Counted from the first letter of the stretch, positions 52,550-60,726 are shown. The stretch: 64,000 bases of DNA from Thermosinus carboxydivorans Nor1 (GCF_000169155.1 NZ_AAWL01000003.1:172964-236963); one strand, 5' to 3'. Translations and numbers: made by a program. The notes: generated by a model from the letters alone, not told the origin.

Positions 52550-53653
52550 ATGCCGCCGGAATACGTGCATAGATTTGAAAAAACCCAAAAAATGATGGCC
52601 GACTGTAATATTGACATCTTATTTGTCAATAACCGGGAAAACCTTATTTATTACACCGGGCTTACCCAAATTGAATGTCTGGCAGTCATAATACCGCAAC
52701 AAGGCGAGCCGTGTGCAGTTACGCTTTGGCTTGACGCGGAATACGTGAGGCAAGAAACGGGGCTGAAAACATATGGCTATCATTTCCCGCGGCAAAACCT
52801 TGCGGAAAAATGCGTGGAAGTTATCAAGGCCGTAACTCCTAGGCCGGCAAGGATAGGTTTTGAACGGTATTTTGTGCCGTTTGCGGTTTACGATGGTTTG
52901 CGGAAAGCGTTTTCAGAAAATAGCTTCGTGGATGCAAGTGAGCTTTTCTACAGGATTAGGGCTGTAAAGGAAGCGTCAGAGGTAGCGAAAATCCGAAAAG
53001 CAAGCAGTTTTGTATGTGCCGGGATGGAAGCTGCCGTGAGGTCGATAAGACCAGGGATACGGGAAGTGGAAGTCCTGGCCGAGGCTGAATACGCTATGTT
53101 AAAGGCCGGTTCCGGCGGTTCGCCTTTTCGCCCGCAAGTAGTTTCCGGAGAACGGGCGTTGTTGACCCATCCGTGCGCGAGCAATAAAGTTATTAACGAA
53201 GGTGAAATTGTTGTCGTCCACTTAGGGGCAACATATGAAGGGTACTGTGCTAAAATGTGCCGGACCGTAGCGGTTGGTAGTGTTGCTACTGGTTATAGGG
53301 ATGTATATCAATTGCTACTAAAAGCCCAAGATGCTGCAATAAATGCCCTTAAACCAGGGGTTACTGCTGCCGAGGTTGATGCTGTTGCTCGGGCGGTTAT
53401 CGAAGAGGCAGGTTTTGGAAATTATTATTTGGATATTATTGGATATGGTGTTGGCTTAAGGCAGTCTGAATTTTATCCCATTATTGGGAAAGGTAGAGCT
53501 GACCTGCTTGAAGCGGGAATGGTAGTGGATGTATTGTTGCCAACAATATACAAAAAAGGCATTGGTGGCCCAAGAGTTACGGACTGCATTTTTATCGGTG
53601 CGAAAAACAATGAGATTTTAACACAATACCCAAGGGACTTAATTCAAACTTAA
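52550..53653 (+). CDS. M24 (creatinase/prolidase-fold) protein lacking metal ligands
   Basis: The 367-residue protein has a creatinase N-terminal domain (residues 8-130) and a pita-bread M24 domain. All five metal ligands of M24 peptidases are replaced: His224 and Lys235 stand for the two Asp (VVVHLGATYEGYCAKMCRT), Tyr299 for the His (IGYGVGL), and Leu and Thr344 for the two Glu (VDVLLPTIY; GPRVTDCIF). The fold is therefore a metal-free hydrolase of the creatinase or ectoine-hydrolase kind rather than a peptidase. The ATG at 52550 follows GGGTGATTTGCG. It lies between the aldolase and the transporter and probably opens or deamidinates the imported substrate (inference). Confidence 0.85.
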   Translation: MPPEYVHRFEKTQKMMADCNIDILFVNNRENLIYYTGLTQIECLAVIIPQQGEPCAVTLWLDAEYVRQETGLKTYGYHFPRQNLAEKCVEVIKAVTPRPARIGFERYFVPFAVYDGLRKAFSENSFVDASELFYRIRAVKEASEVAKIRKASSFVCAGMEAAVRSIRPGIREVEVLAEAEYAMLKAGSGGSPFRPQVVSGERALLTHPCASNKVINEGEIVVVHLGATYEGYCAKMCRTVAVGSVATGYRDVYQLLLKAQDAAINALKPGVTAAEVDAVARAVIEEAGFGNYYLDIIGYGVGLRQSEFYPIIGKGRADLLEAGMVVDVLLPTIYKKGIGGPRVTDCIFIGAKNNEILTQYPRDLIQT

Positions 53654-53679
53654 TAACTCGTTGCAGGGAGGGATTTAGC

Positions 53680-54921
53680 ATGATAATGGAAAAAGGCTAC
53701 AGCTTAAGAGAAAGCTTGCAAATATTATGGGCGAATATTAGTGCAGCTGGTGTGGGAACGGGTCTGGTAGCTACTTTATTCAGCACTCTTGGGCCCGGTG
53801 TAATCGTGATGAATGCCGCCAAACAGGGCGGACTGACAGATGCCCAGGCGGTTTCGTGGTTGTTTGGTATTTATGTTTTCGGCGGTCTTTCAACGATGTT
53901 TATGTCTTTGCGGTATCGTATTCCAGTCGTTATTGCTTATAGTATACCTGGTGCAGTGCTTTTAGGCAAAGTATTGCCACAATTTACGCTTAATGAAGCT
54001 GTCGGAGCTTATATGCTCGTTGGCTTGGCAACATTTACTCTTACTGCCACAGGAGCCATTAAAAAGGTTGTTGACCATATACCGGTTCCGATAATGCTTG
54101 GCATGGTCGGTGGCGTGCTGTTAAGTTTCGGTGTTAGCATGTTTTCCGCGGCAATTAAAACCCCTTCGATTTATGGCGTCATGCTGGTAGTCTTTTTTAT
54201 CACTATGACGTTCCGGCGTTTTTCGCAGAAAATACCGCCCATTATGATCGCCATGATTGCCGGCGCCATTTTGTTGACTTCTTTCGGCCTGGTTAAGCCG
54301 GTATCATTAAATTTGCAATTGGCTAAACCTGTCTTTGTTATTCCTGACATTAGCCTTAAAGCCATATTGAACATTAGTGTTCCCTTATTTTTCCTGGTTA
54401 TTGGCGTGCAGAACATTCAAGCGGTTGGCGTGCTTATGGCAGAAGGCTATAAACCGCCGATCAATGCCATGTATTTGGTTCCCAGTATCGGTGCTTTTAT
54501 CAATGGTTTGGTTGGTGCTCATCCGGCTGTTACTGCCGGGCCAAGTACAGCAATTTGTTCCAGCTCGGCCGCTGGGGAAAGAAAAGATATGCGGTTTATT
54601 GCGGCATTTTTTGAGGGGGTATTCTGGTTTTTATTTGCGCTTTCCGCAAAAGTGGCTATAGACGCGGTCAAACTTGTTCCGTCTGAATTTACCGCCGTAT
54701 TGGCAGGACTTGCAATGTTTGACGTGTTTGGCAGCGCCTTTAAAGGCGCCTTCTCCGGTCAGTTCCGGTCGGGTGCGGTTGTAGCCTTTTTCGTCGCTAT
54801 TACCAATTTGTCGATCTTGAATATTGGTGCTCCTTTCTGGGCTATTATTTTTGGGGTTTTAACTTCGCTATTATTAGAAAAAAATGATTTTAAATTCGCT
54901 AATGGTAATAATGGAAAGTAG
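53680..54921 (+). CDS. BenE-family carboxylate (benzoate-type) transporter
   Basis: The 413-residue protein has about 11-12 helices. IPVVIAYSIPGAVLLG, GVQNIQAVGVLMAEGYKPPINAM and GAHPAVTAGPSTAICSSSAAG are the benzoate/H+ symporter (BenE) family signatures. BenE proteins import aromatic carboxylates with protons, but more distant members carry other substrates. The ATG follows GGGAGGG. It is the last gene of the cluster and ends in a terminator. It suggests that the pathway substrate is an imported carboxylate, possibly cyclic. No aromatic-ring activation genes (CoA ligase, reductase) accompany it. Confidence 0.87.
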   Translation: MIMEKGYSLRESLQILWANISAAGVGTGLVATLFSTLGPGVIVMNAAKQGGLTDAQAVSWLFGIYVFGGLSTMFMSLRYRIPVVIAYSIPGAVLLGKVLPQFTLNEAVGAYMLVGLATFTLTATGAIKKVVDHIPVPIMLGMVGGVLLSFGVSMFSAAIKTPSIYGVMLVVFFITMTFRRFSQKIPPIMIAMIAGAILLTSFGLVKPVSLNLQLAKPVFVIPDISLKAILNISVPLFFLVIGVQNIQAVGVLMAEGYKPPINAMYLVPSIGAFINGLVGAHPAVTAGPSTAICSSSAAGERKDMRFIAAFFEGVFWFLFALSAKVAIDAVKLVPSEFTAVLAGLAMFDVFGSAFKGAFSGQFRSGAVVAFFVAITNLSILNIGAPFWAIIFGVLTSLLLEKNDFKFANGNNGK

Positions 54922-55001
54922 TTTAGCAAACGTTAAAGATTAATCATTTATTGTTGCCATAAATACTGCCAGTCATAGAGCATATATGATATTATATTAA
55001 C

Positions 55002-55044
55002 AATAAAGAGCGGGAAGGTGGTGGCCTCCTGCTCTTTATTAAAT
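55002..55044 (+). terminator. Terminator after the BenE-type gene
   Basis: AATAAAGAGC pairs with GCTCTTTATT with a further GGGA/TCCT part and a GC-rich loop. It lies about 80 nt after the stop. Confidence 0.75.
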
Positions 55045-55142
55045 AACATCATTGGCGTTGACCTGACAAACGTCCTGTTCTTGAATGCTTCGCGCGTTTA
55101 AACCATAATATGTAATAAAACAATTACCGTAGGAGGCGAATT

Positions 55143-55709
55143 ATGACGCTTTTGGAACAAATATTGGCGGTAAACCAATCTTTTGTTCAAAATGTATCAG
55201 AAGAATTTAAACAAACCGCGCCCAAGGTCAGTAAGTTTCCACAAAAAAAATTAGCCATATTTACCTGCATGGATACGCGGCTTGTTGATTTTTTAGAACC
55301 GGCGCTAGGCATCAAAAGGCAGGAAGCGGTAGTTATCAAAAACGCCGGCAATTCTATTACCGGCAGCTTTGAAGCTACAATCAGAAGCCTTGTAATCGCC
55401 ATCTTTGAGCTTGATATTAAGGAGATTATGGTAATAGGCCATGAAGATTGTGGGGTTGCTCATTCTACTTCGCAGGCAATTATTGATAAAATGCTGCGAA
55501 GAGGCATATCACATGACGCGATTAAAATGATAAAAGAGGAATTTGAATTATGGCTGGATAATTTCCACCGCCCCCATGAGAACGTAAAACAAGTAGTTGA
55601 AAAAATCAAAAACAACCCGTTGATTCCAGCTGATATTCCTGTTCATGGCCTGATTTTTGAACCGAATACCGGCGAATTATCCGTTCTAGTTAATGGCTAT
55701 GAAAGATAA
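55143..55709 (+). CDS. Beta-carbonic anhydrase, copy 1
   Basis: Beta-carbonic anhydrase interconverts carbon dioxide and bicarbonate. The 188-residue product carries the zinc ligands and catalytic dyad in CMDTRL (Cys, Asp, Arg) and GHEDCG (His, Cys), the minimal set for this class. The protein is shorter than plant-type enzymes and has the C-terminus FEPNTGELSVLVNGYE. The ATG at 55143 follows AGGAGGCG. A second copy, near-identical at protein and DNA level, follows at 56039. The ribosome-site region is also duplicated. Confidence 0.94.
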   Translation: MTLLEQILAVNQSFVQNVSEEFKQTAPKVSKFPQKKLAIFTCMDTRLVDFLEPALGIKRQEAVVIKNAGNSITGSFEATIRSLVIAIFELDIKEIMVIGHEDCGVAHSTSQAIIDKMLRRGISHDAIKMIKEEFELWLDNFHRPHENVKQVVEKIKNNPLIPADIPVHGLIFEPNTGELSVLVNGYER

Positions 55710-55797
55710 ATGTCATGTCGACCATACTCTTTGATGCTGAGCCCTTTAGCTAACTTTGGACCGGCTGTAAGGCAAATAATTTATGACGACGCTTTTG

Positions 55798-55869
55798 AAC
55801 CGCAGAGGACGCGGAGGATGCGAGATTCATCGCGCCAGAGATAATTATCTCTCCGTGGACTTTGTGGTT
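55798..55869. repeat. Palindromic repeat, module B, copy 2, between the carbonic anhydrase genes
   Basis: AACCGCAGAGGACGCGGAG at 55798 and CTCCGTGGACTTTGTGGTT at 55869 are inverted repeats matching at 14 of 19 positions. The interior GAGATTCATCGCGCC matches the 39900-39981 copy. The remaining gap between the two carbonic anhydrase genes holds nothing else I can recognise. Confidence 0.75.
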
Positions 55870-56038
55870 TTTTTTAATATTGAACATATTTAACATATTT
55901 TTAGATGCCGGTTTTCCTCAAGGATAAAAGTATTTTTCCAACTTTTGGTGAATATATTTTGAAGAGAATAAACTTAAAAGTTAGAACATTGGGCAAAACT
56001 TATATCCATGACAAAACCAGCATAGCGGGAGGCGAATT

Positions 56039-56608
56039 ATGACGCTTTTGGAACAAATATTGGCGGTAAACCAATCTTTTGTTCAAAACGTATCGGAAGA
56101 ATTTAAACAAACAGCGCCCAAGGTTGGCAAGTTTCCAAAAAAGAAATTGGCCATATTTACCTGCATGGATACGCGGCTTGTTGATTTTTTAGAACCGGCG
56201 CTTGGCATCAAAAGGGAGGAAGCGGTAGTTATCAAAAACGCCGGCAATTCTATTACCGGCAGCTTTGAAGCTACAATCAGAAGCCTTGTAATCGCCATCT
56301 TTGAGCTTGATGTTAAGGAGATTATGGTAATAGGCCATGAAGATTGCGGTGTTGCTCATTCTACTTCGCAGGCAATTATCGAAAAAATGTTGCGCAGGGG
56401 CATATCACATGACGCAATTAAGATGGTGAAGGAGGATTTCGAGCTATGGCTGGATAATTTCCACCGCCCCCATGATAACGTACGGCAGGTCGTGGAAAAA
56501 ATTAAAAATAACCCGTTGATACCTCCTGATATCCCGGTGCATGGGCTGATTTTTGAGCCGCATACCGGGGAATTAGCGGTACTGGTCAATGGTTATGAGC
56601 AATGTTAA
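56039..56608 (+). CDS. Beta-carbonic anhydrase, copy 2
   Basis: The 189-residue product differs from copy 1 at only about a dozen positions (for example KVGKFPKK, KREEAVV, DVKEIM, IPPDIP) and keeps CMDTRL and GHEDCG. The first 50 codons are nearly base-identical, while the last 60 codons have drifted more, mostly at third positions. It begins with the same GGGAGGCGAATT-ATG context as copy 1. The two genes are not in tight tandem; a module B repeat lies between them. Duplicate function or separate expression cannot be distinguished. Confidence 0.94.
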   Translation: MTLLEQILAVNQSFVQNVSEEFKQTAPKVGKFPKKKLAIFTCMDTRLVDFLEPALGIKREEAVVIKNAGNSITGSFEATIRSLVIAIFELDVKEIMVIGHEDCGVAHSTSQAIIEKMLRRGISHDAIKMVKEDFELWLDNFHRPHDNVRQVVEKIKNNPLIPPDIPVHGLIFEPHTGELAVLVNGYEQC

Positions 56609-56758
56609 TAACCCGGGGAGCCGTTCTGTCGCGCTAAGCGGCAGATTTTTTCTTATAATAGCTTCCGCTCAAGCAGGAATTAATGGTTTTGCATATAAAT
56701 ACATAAATAATGAATAATTTATCAGAACGATAGCTTAGCCGAAACGGGAGGAGATAAA

Positions 56759-57172
56759 ATGAAGATCAAACGGGTGGATGTTACGATAAGTACAAACAAA
56801 ATGCAAGAATCAAAGGAGTTTTACCAAAAATATTTTAATTTCAAGCTGGTTTACGAATCGTCCTGGTACATTGAGCTTGTATCGCCGCAGATGCCAACCA
56901 CGGGGATCAGTTTTACCCTGCCGCAGCGGGAAGCCGGCGAGTTTTTTGGCGGCAAGGGGATTATAATTTCGTATGAAGTAGACGATGTTGACGCCGAATA
57001 TTGCCGGCTAAAAGCTGCCGGTCTGGATATCAAGCAGGAAGTACAGGATAAGCCGTGGGGCGAGCGCAGTTTCGTCGTCGACGACCCGAACGGGGTGCAT
57101 CTTTATATTTATCAGACGATTGAGCCGACGCCGGAATATAAGGCGCTTTACGATTCTTTTAAGACAGAATAA
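56759..57172 (+). CDS. VOC superfamily (glyoxalase/bleomycin-resistance fold) protein
   Basis: The 137-residue protein has the paired beta-alpha-beta-beta-beta units of the VOC fold: VDVTISTNKMQESKEFYQKYFNF in the first half, VDDVDAEYCRLKAAGLDIKQ and FVVDDPNGVHLYIYQ in the second. VOC proteins use a metal centre for isomerase, lyase or dioxygenase chemistry, or bind drugs. This one has the metal-type Glu and a His in GVHLYIYQ. The ATG follows GGGAGGAG. It stands alone, so no substrate can be suggested. Confidence 0.85.
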   Translation: MKIKRVDVTISTNKMQESKEFYQKYFNFKLVYESSWYIELVSPQMPTTGISFTLPQREAGEFFGGKGIIISYEVDDVDAEYCRLKAAGLDIKQEVQDKPWGERSFVVDDPNGVHLYIYQTIEPTPEYKALYDSFKTE

Positions 57173-57197
57173 TCGTGCCCGGCCGAATCGCTGCGGC

Positions 57198-57302
57198 TTA
57201 GTTCAATACCGACAGCACTTTTAGGACAATAACCGGTAGGCAAAGCATCAGGATAAACAAGTAAAAAAATAGCCTGAGCCACCAGCCAAAGTCGCGGACC
57301 AT
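57198..57302 (-). CDS. 34-residue single-helix membrane peptide
   Basis: On the minus strand CGAGGTGATACA precedes ATG at 57302. The frame encodes MVRDFGWWLRLFFYLFILML followed by CLPVIVLKVLSVLN and a TAA stop. Residues 9-33 are strongly hydrophobic and could span the membrane once, with a charged N-terminal head. The good ribosome site and protein-like composition support it, but no homology is claimed. Such short helices often assist transporters or act in stress. It lies between the VOC gene and the queF promoter. Confidence 0.6.
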   Translation of the reverse strand: MVRDFGWWLRLFFYLFILMLCLPVIVLKVLSVLN

Positions 57303-57409
57303 TGTATCACCTCGCCTGAATGAAGCTGCTTACTACCTACCATTGTACGCCTAATTTCCCATATAGCTATGTTTTGTATTTATTTTATTCTAATAAATTC
57401 AGCCTTCGA

Positions 57410-57438
57410 TTGCCACTAATTATACCCTGTGCTATAAT
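57410..57438 (+). promoter_or_regulatory. Sigma-A-type promoter of queF
   Basis: TTGCCA at 57410-57415 and a consensus TATAAT at 57433-57438 are 17 nt apart, about 20 nt before the preQ1 riboswitch. Confidence 0.75.
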
Positions 57439-57456
57439 AGGTATGACAAATAGATA

Positions 57457-57502
57457 AGACAGTTCGCAACCCCATCCTGTCTATAAACAAAACTAGGGAC
57501 TG
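57457..57502 (+). promoter_or_regulatory. PreQ1 riboswitch (class I)
   Basis: GACAG (57458-57462) pairs with CTGTC (57477-57481) around the TTCGCAACCCCATC loop, followed by the A-rich tail CTATAAACAAAACTAGGGA that forms the class I pseudoknot. It precedes queF, the expected target, and a terminator stem follows at 57532. Confidence 0.85.
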
Positions 57503-57531
57503 GCTGCAATGTTTTAACGCAGCATGTTTAT

Positions 57532-57551
57532 GGGCGCAGGCCCTTTTTTTG
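57532..57551 (+). terminator. Terminator of the preQ1 riboswitch
   Basis: GGGC pairs with GCCC around a GCAG loop and is followed by seven T. Together with the GCTGCA/CGCAGC stem just upstream it forms the expression platform. Confidence 0.75.
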
Positions 57552-57613
57552 TTGCCCTAATATCCGCAAAGAGAGGTTATAATAATGGAAAAACCGGTCA
57601 AGGAGGTATTTTT

Positions 57614-58111
57614 GTGGCGGGAAGAAGTGAACATGAATTAAGCGGCGTGACGCTGCTTGGCAGTCAGGAGACGGTTTATAAATACCAATATGACCCGTCC
57701 ATTCTTGAAGCGTTCGTAAATAAGCATCCCGAAAATGATTATTTTGTTAAGTTCAATTGTCCGGAATTTACCAGCATCTGTCCCAAGACAGGCCAACCCG
57801 ATTTCGCTACTATTTACATCTCCTATGTGCCGGACAAACTGCTGGTGGAAAGCAAATCGTTAAAGCTCTACCTGATGAGCTTTCGCAATCACGGTGATTT
57901 CCACGAAGATTGCGTCAACATTATTATGAAAGACTTAATCCGCCTGCTTGATCCGAAGTACATCGAGGTGTGGGGCAAGTTCACGCCGCGCGGCGGCATC
58001 TCCATTGACCCCTACTGCAACTATGGCAAGCCGGGCACCAAATGGGAGCAGGTGGCGGAAAAACGGCTGTTTTACCATGATATGTATCCGGAAAAGGTAG
58101 ACAACCGATAA
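57614..58111 (+). CDS. queF: NADPH-dependent 7-cyano-7-deazaguanine reductase QueF
   Basis: QueF reduces the nitrile preQ0 to preQ1 for queuosine in tRNA. The product of 165 residues matches the short unimodular QueF. The nucleophile Cys lies in [19 protein letters not shown], and [22 protein letters not shown] holds the QueF motif. GTG 57614 is chosen: AAGGAGG lies 8 nt upstream and the length then equals that of the family; the upstream frame runs through the terminator. Expression should fall when preQ1 is abundant. Confidence 0.96.
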   Translation: MAGRSEHELSGVTLLGSQETVYKYQYDPSILEAFVNKHPENDYFVKFNCPEFTSICPKTGQPDFATIYISYVPDKLLVESKSLKLYLMSFRNHGDFHEDCVNIIMKDLIRLLDPKYIEVWGKFTPRGGISIDPYCNYGKPGTKWEQVAEKRLFYHDMYPEKVDNR

Positions 58112-58126
58112 TATGACGAGAGCTTA

Positions 58127-58159
58127 CAGGCCCCGGGCGGCGCAGTCGCCCGGGGCCTG
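58127..58159. terminator. Strong GC hairpin between queF and the convergent membrane gene
   Basis: CAGGCCCCGGGCG (58127-58139) and CGCCCGGGGCCTG (58147-58159) are perfectly complementary with a 7-nt loop. There is no T run. Confidence 0.7.
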
Positions 58160-58173
58160 TGGCGTATACACGC

Positions 58174-58593
58174 TCATAATATTTTCATACTTCGCAGTCG
58201 GTCGTGGATTTTCTCAAATAATAGGCCGACGGCAAACCAGACGGGGGCGTAGTCCAGGCGGATGAGGCCGTCAAGGTGCCAGCGGGCATGGTAGTAGTTC
58301 CAGGGGCTGACGCCGGTCAGGAGGCGGAGCAGCCAGCCGCTAGCGTATTCCACGGCGAAGAATAGTACCATCCATACCAGGCCGCGCAAAGTAATTGGCC
58401 AGGCGCGGATGCGGTCATGGACTGGTTCAAACAGCACCGCCAGCCCATAGATGGGGAACATCCACAGATAGGTTTTGGCCGTTAGGCGGACATCGCCGGA
58501 CAAGAGCGAACCCAGTCCGGTCCATAAAACTTCCAGGCACCACCCCAGGGCGCCGTACACAAAAAACCTGTACATGGCCCTAGTGTGCGCCAA
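58174..58593 (-). CDS. Small membrane protein, putative ABC permease (CmpB/PF06541 type)
   Basis: The 139-residue protein has four helices: FFVYGALGWCLEVLWTGL, YLWMFPIYGLAVLFEPV, LRGLVWMVLFFAVEYASGWLL and VWFAVGLLFEKIHDRL. GWCLEVLW and WMFPIYG match the putative ABC_trans_CmpB family of Firmicutes, whose function is not established. The start ATG at 58593 is the first in frame; another start at 58575 (MYRFFVYG) is also possible. It is transcribed towards queF and lies beyond the end of the dehydratase-activase operon. Confidence 0.75.
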   Translation of the reverse strand: MAHTRAMYRFFVYGALGWCLEVLWTGLGSLLSGDVRLTAKTYLWMFPIYGLAVLFEPVHDRIRAWPITLRGLVWMVLFFAVEYASGWLLRLLTGVSPWNYYHARWHLDGLIRLDYAPVWFAVGLLFEKIHDRLRSMKIL

Positions 58594-58630
58594 AGCCAGC
58601 CTCGCTATGTTATAGCGCTATCTGGCAATT

Positions 58631-59605
58631 TTAAGCAACAATCACGCTGCTTGACCACTTGCCGCACTTGTCGCCCCAAATGGCGATTGTTTCACTGTCC
58701 ATCATTACTTTCACGACTTCACACATATTAGCGCAGCCGTTGCAGATAAAGCTGGTTGGGACAAACTCCACTTTCAGGGCGGCAGCGCCCCGGTAGGCCG
58801 TGGACCGGCCGGTGGCGGCAATATGCTCGCGGGCCAGGATGGCGGCGCCGATGGCGCCCATTACGTTGTAATATTTAGGGATAATGATGGGGTGCCCCAT
58901 TTCCTGTTCAAAGGCGGCAACAATACCCTTGTTGGCGGCCACGCCGCCTTGAAAGACGTAAGGCGGCTCTAGGTCGCGACCGCGTCCCAGATTGTTGATG
59001 TAATTGCGGACCAGCGCCTCACACAGGCCGCGGATAATCTCCGGCTTGGAAAAACCGTACTGCTGTTTGGCGATCATATCCGATTCGGCGAAAACGGTGC
59101 AACGGCCGGCGATGCGCACGCTTTTGGTTGCCCTTAGCGCCAAATCGCCGAACTCGCTGATGGGGATCTTCAGTCGCTCAGCCTGGTGGTCGAGGAAGGA
59201 ACCGGTACCGGCGGCGCAGATGGTGTTCATGGCAAAATCAACGACCATCTGGTTACGGATAATGATAATTTTCGAGTCTTGTCCGCCAATTTCAAAAATG
59301 GTGCGCACATCAGGATGGTAGGTTACGGTGGCCGTCGCATGGGCGGTAATTTCGTTTTTGACGATGTCGGCGCCCAGCAGCAGGCCGGCCAGCTGACGGC
59401 CGCTGCCGGTAGTGCCGACGCCGCAGATGCGAAAGTCGCCGGCTGATTTCATCATTAGCGCCAACGCTTCTTTGAGCGACAGCAGCGGTTGTCCTTCGGT
59501 ACGTGTATAAGACGAGTATACTACTTCATTGTCGGCATCTATCAGTACCACATTAATGCTGACAGAGCCGACGTCAACGCCGAGAAATACCTCTTTGCTC
59601 ATCAT
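58631..59605 (-). CDS. 2-hydroxyacyl-CoA dehydratase activase (HgdC/BadF family)
   Basis: The 324-residue protein is an ASKHA ATPase: phosphate loops FLGVDVGSVSINVVLID and EIGGQDSKIIIIRN, adenosine motif VFQGGVAANKGIVAAF. The bridging [4Fe-4S] cluster cysteines appear as TICAAGTGSFLDHQAERL and AGRCTVFAESDMI. The C-terminus has an extra CNGCANMCEVVKV cluster-like motif. Activases use ATP hydrolysis to push an electron into hydroxyacyl-CoA dehydratases. No HgdA/HgdB subunits are adjacent. It is the third gene of a three-gene operon with 59615-60721 and 60727-61716. Confidence 0.9.
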   Translation of the reverse strand: MMSKEVFLGVDVGSVSINVVLIDADNEVVYSSYTRTEGQPLLSLKEALALMMKSAGDFRICGVGTTGSGRQLAGLLLGADIVKNEITAHATATVTYHPDVRTIFEIGGQDSKIIIIRNQMVVDFAMNTICAAGTGSFLDHQAERLKIPISEFGDLALRATKSVRIAGRCTVFAESDMIAKQQYGFSKPEIIRGLCEALVRNYINNLGRGRDLEPPYVFQGGVAANKGIVAAFEQEMGHPIIIPKYYNVMGAIGAAILAREHIAATGRSTAYRGAAALKVEFVPTSFICNGCANMCEVVKVMMDSETIAIWGDKCGKWSSSVIVA

Positions 59606-59614
59606 ATCTCCCCC

Positions 59615-60721
59615 CTAGGATGGTTGTGCGCTGCCGGCACGCAGTTTTTTGGTATTACGGACCAGGTCGATAAAGGCTTCAATGCGCGTATGGTTATTAG
59701 CCAGGCCGCGCTGTTCATCCAGGGCGATGGACAGGATGGGGATGCCCAGGTCTTTGGAAATGCGGGGGATGATGCTCTGCGTGACCAATTCCGGCAGGCA
59801 GGCGAAGGGCATGAGATGAATAATACCATCGGCGCCGTGTTCCCGAAAAGTAATCATGTGGGCGATATTTTCCTTGTCGTGGCCGCCAAGACCAATTTTG
59901 AGGTATGGTGTGGCCCGGTCGAGAATGGAGCGGATGTAAGAAGTCTTCCATGGGATAAAATGCAGCTTATGGTCCAGCCAGTGAGATATATACTGTGAGT
60001 TAAGCACTTCCACGCCCAGTGTGGCGAGAAATTCTTCGAGTTCCATATTGGCATGGCCTTCCATGGCGACATAGATTTCACCGACGATGCCGATGCGTAC
60101 CGTCCGGGCGGGGTCGACGGCCACGCGGGGCACGGCAGCGATCCATTCGCCGGCGGCCCGTTCCAGCTCGGCCACTTCCCGGCGGGATGAGCAGTGGTAA
60201 AACTTTTCCTGAATCTCGTTCCATAAGCGGGCAAAGGCACCGCGGTGCTGCTCATAGGGGCGCAACAGACGGATGCGGGCCTGCAGCCGGTCCAGGGCGG
60301 CAATTATGGCATAGCAGAGACGAATGGCCTTGATTAGGTACGTCCAGGAGTAGGCACCCTTTAGTTCGCTGAGCTGGGCGAGAAAGGCCCGGGGATGGAG
60401 TTTGAAAGAGTCAAAAACATAGAAGGGGACGTCCCAGCCTAAACTTTTGAGGATGCGCCGGTGAACTTCGGCGTAGAAACCGGCGCGGCAGGAACCGTCG
60501 CCGCCGGTGGTTACCACACCCTCGGCGCCCCGTTCCATCGCCTCAATATAAGTGCCCATGACGCATTTGAAGGGGAAACAGAGAAACTCAGGGCTGTACT
60601 TTGTCCCCAAGTCAAAGGTGCGCTGAGTGGGTTTTAGCGGCATGACGACTTCGTGGCCAAACATTTCCAGCAGCTTTTTATAGACTAGGATTGGCCCCAT
60701 GTAGGGGAAGGTCAGCTTCAT
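59615..60721 (-). CDS. Dehydratase-activase-associated protein (DUF2229/HgdB-like), gene 2
   Basis: The 368-residue protein belongs to the activase-related (DUF2229-type) family, distantly like the HgdB cluster subunit. It has FLCFPFKCVMGTYIEA with the cysteine, GGDGSCRAGFYAEV, and a C-terminal PFACLPELVTQSIIPRI and DEQRGLANNHTRIEAFIDLV that is also seen in its neighbour. In many clostridia this domain is one part of a 1400-residue fused protein. Here it is a separate gene. Cysteines could hold an iron-sulfur cluster that passes electrons to or from the activase. The start ATG at 60721 follows GAGGTAGCCGCC. Confidence 0.82.
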   Translation of the reverse strand: MKLTFPYMGPILVYKKLLEMFGHEVVMPLKPTQRTFDLGTKYSPEFLCFPFKCVMGTYIEAMERGAEGVVTTGGDGSCRAGFYAEVHRRILKSLGWDVPFYVFDSFKLHPRAFLAQLSELKGAYSWTYLIKAIRLCYAIIAALDRLQARIRLLRPYEQHRGAFARLWNEIQEKFYHCSSRREVAELERAAGEWIAAVPRVAVDPARTVRIGIVGEIYVAMEGHANMELEEFLATLGVEVLNSQYISHWLDHKLHFIPWKTSYIRSILDRATPYLKIGLGGHDKENIAHMITFREHGADGIIHLMPFACLPELVTQSIIPRISKDLGIPILSIALDEQRGLANNHTRIEAFIDLVRNTKKLRAGSAQPS

Positions 60722-60726
60722 GGCGG

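Noticed and set aside
57584..57640. An 18-codon frame ([11 protein letters not shown] start) overlapping the queF ribosome site
   Set aside because: It could be a leader peptide, but the riboswitch and terminator already explain control of queF, and the frame has no independent support.
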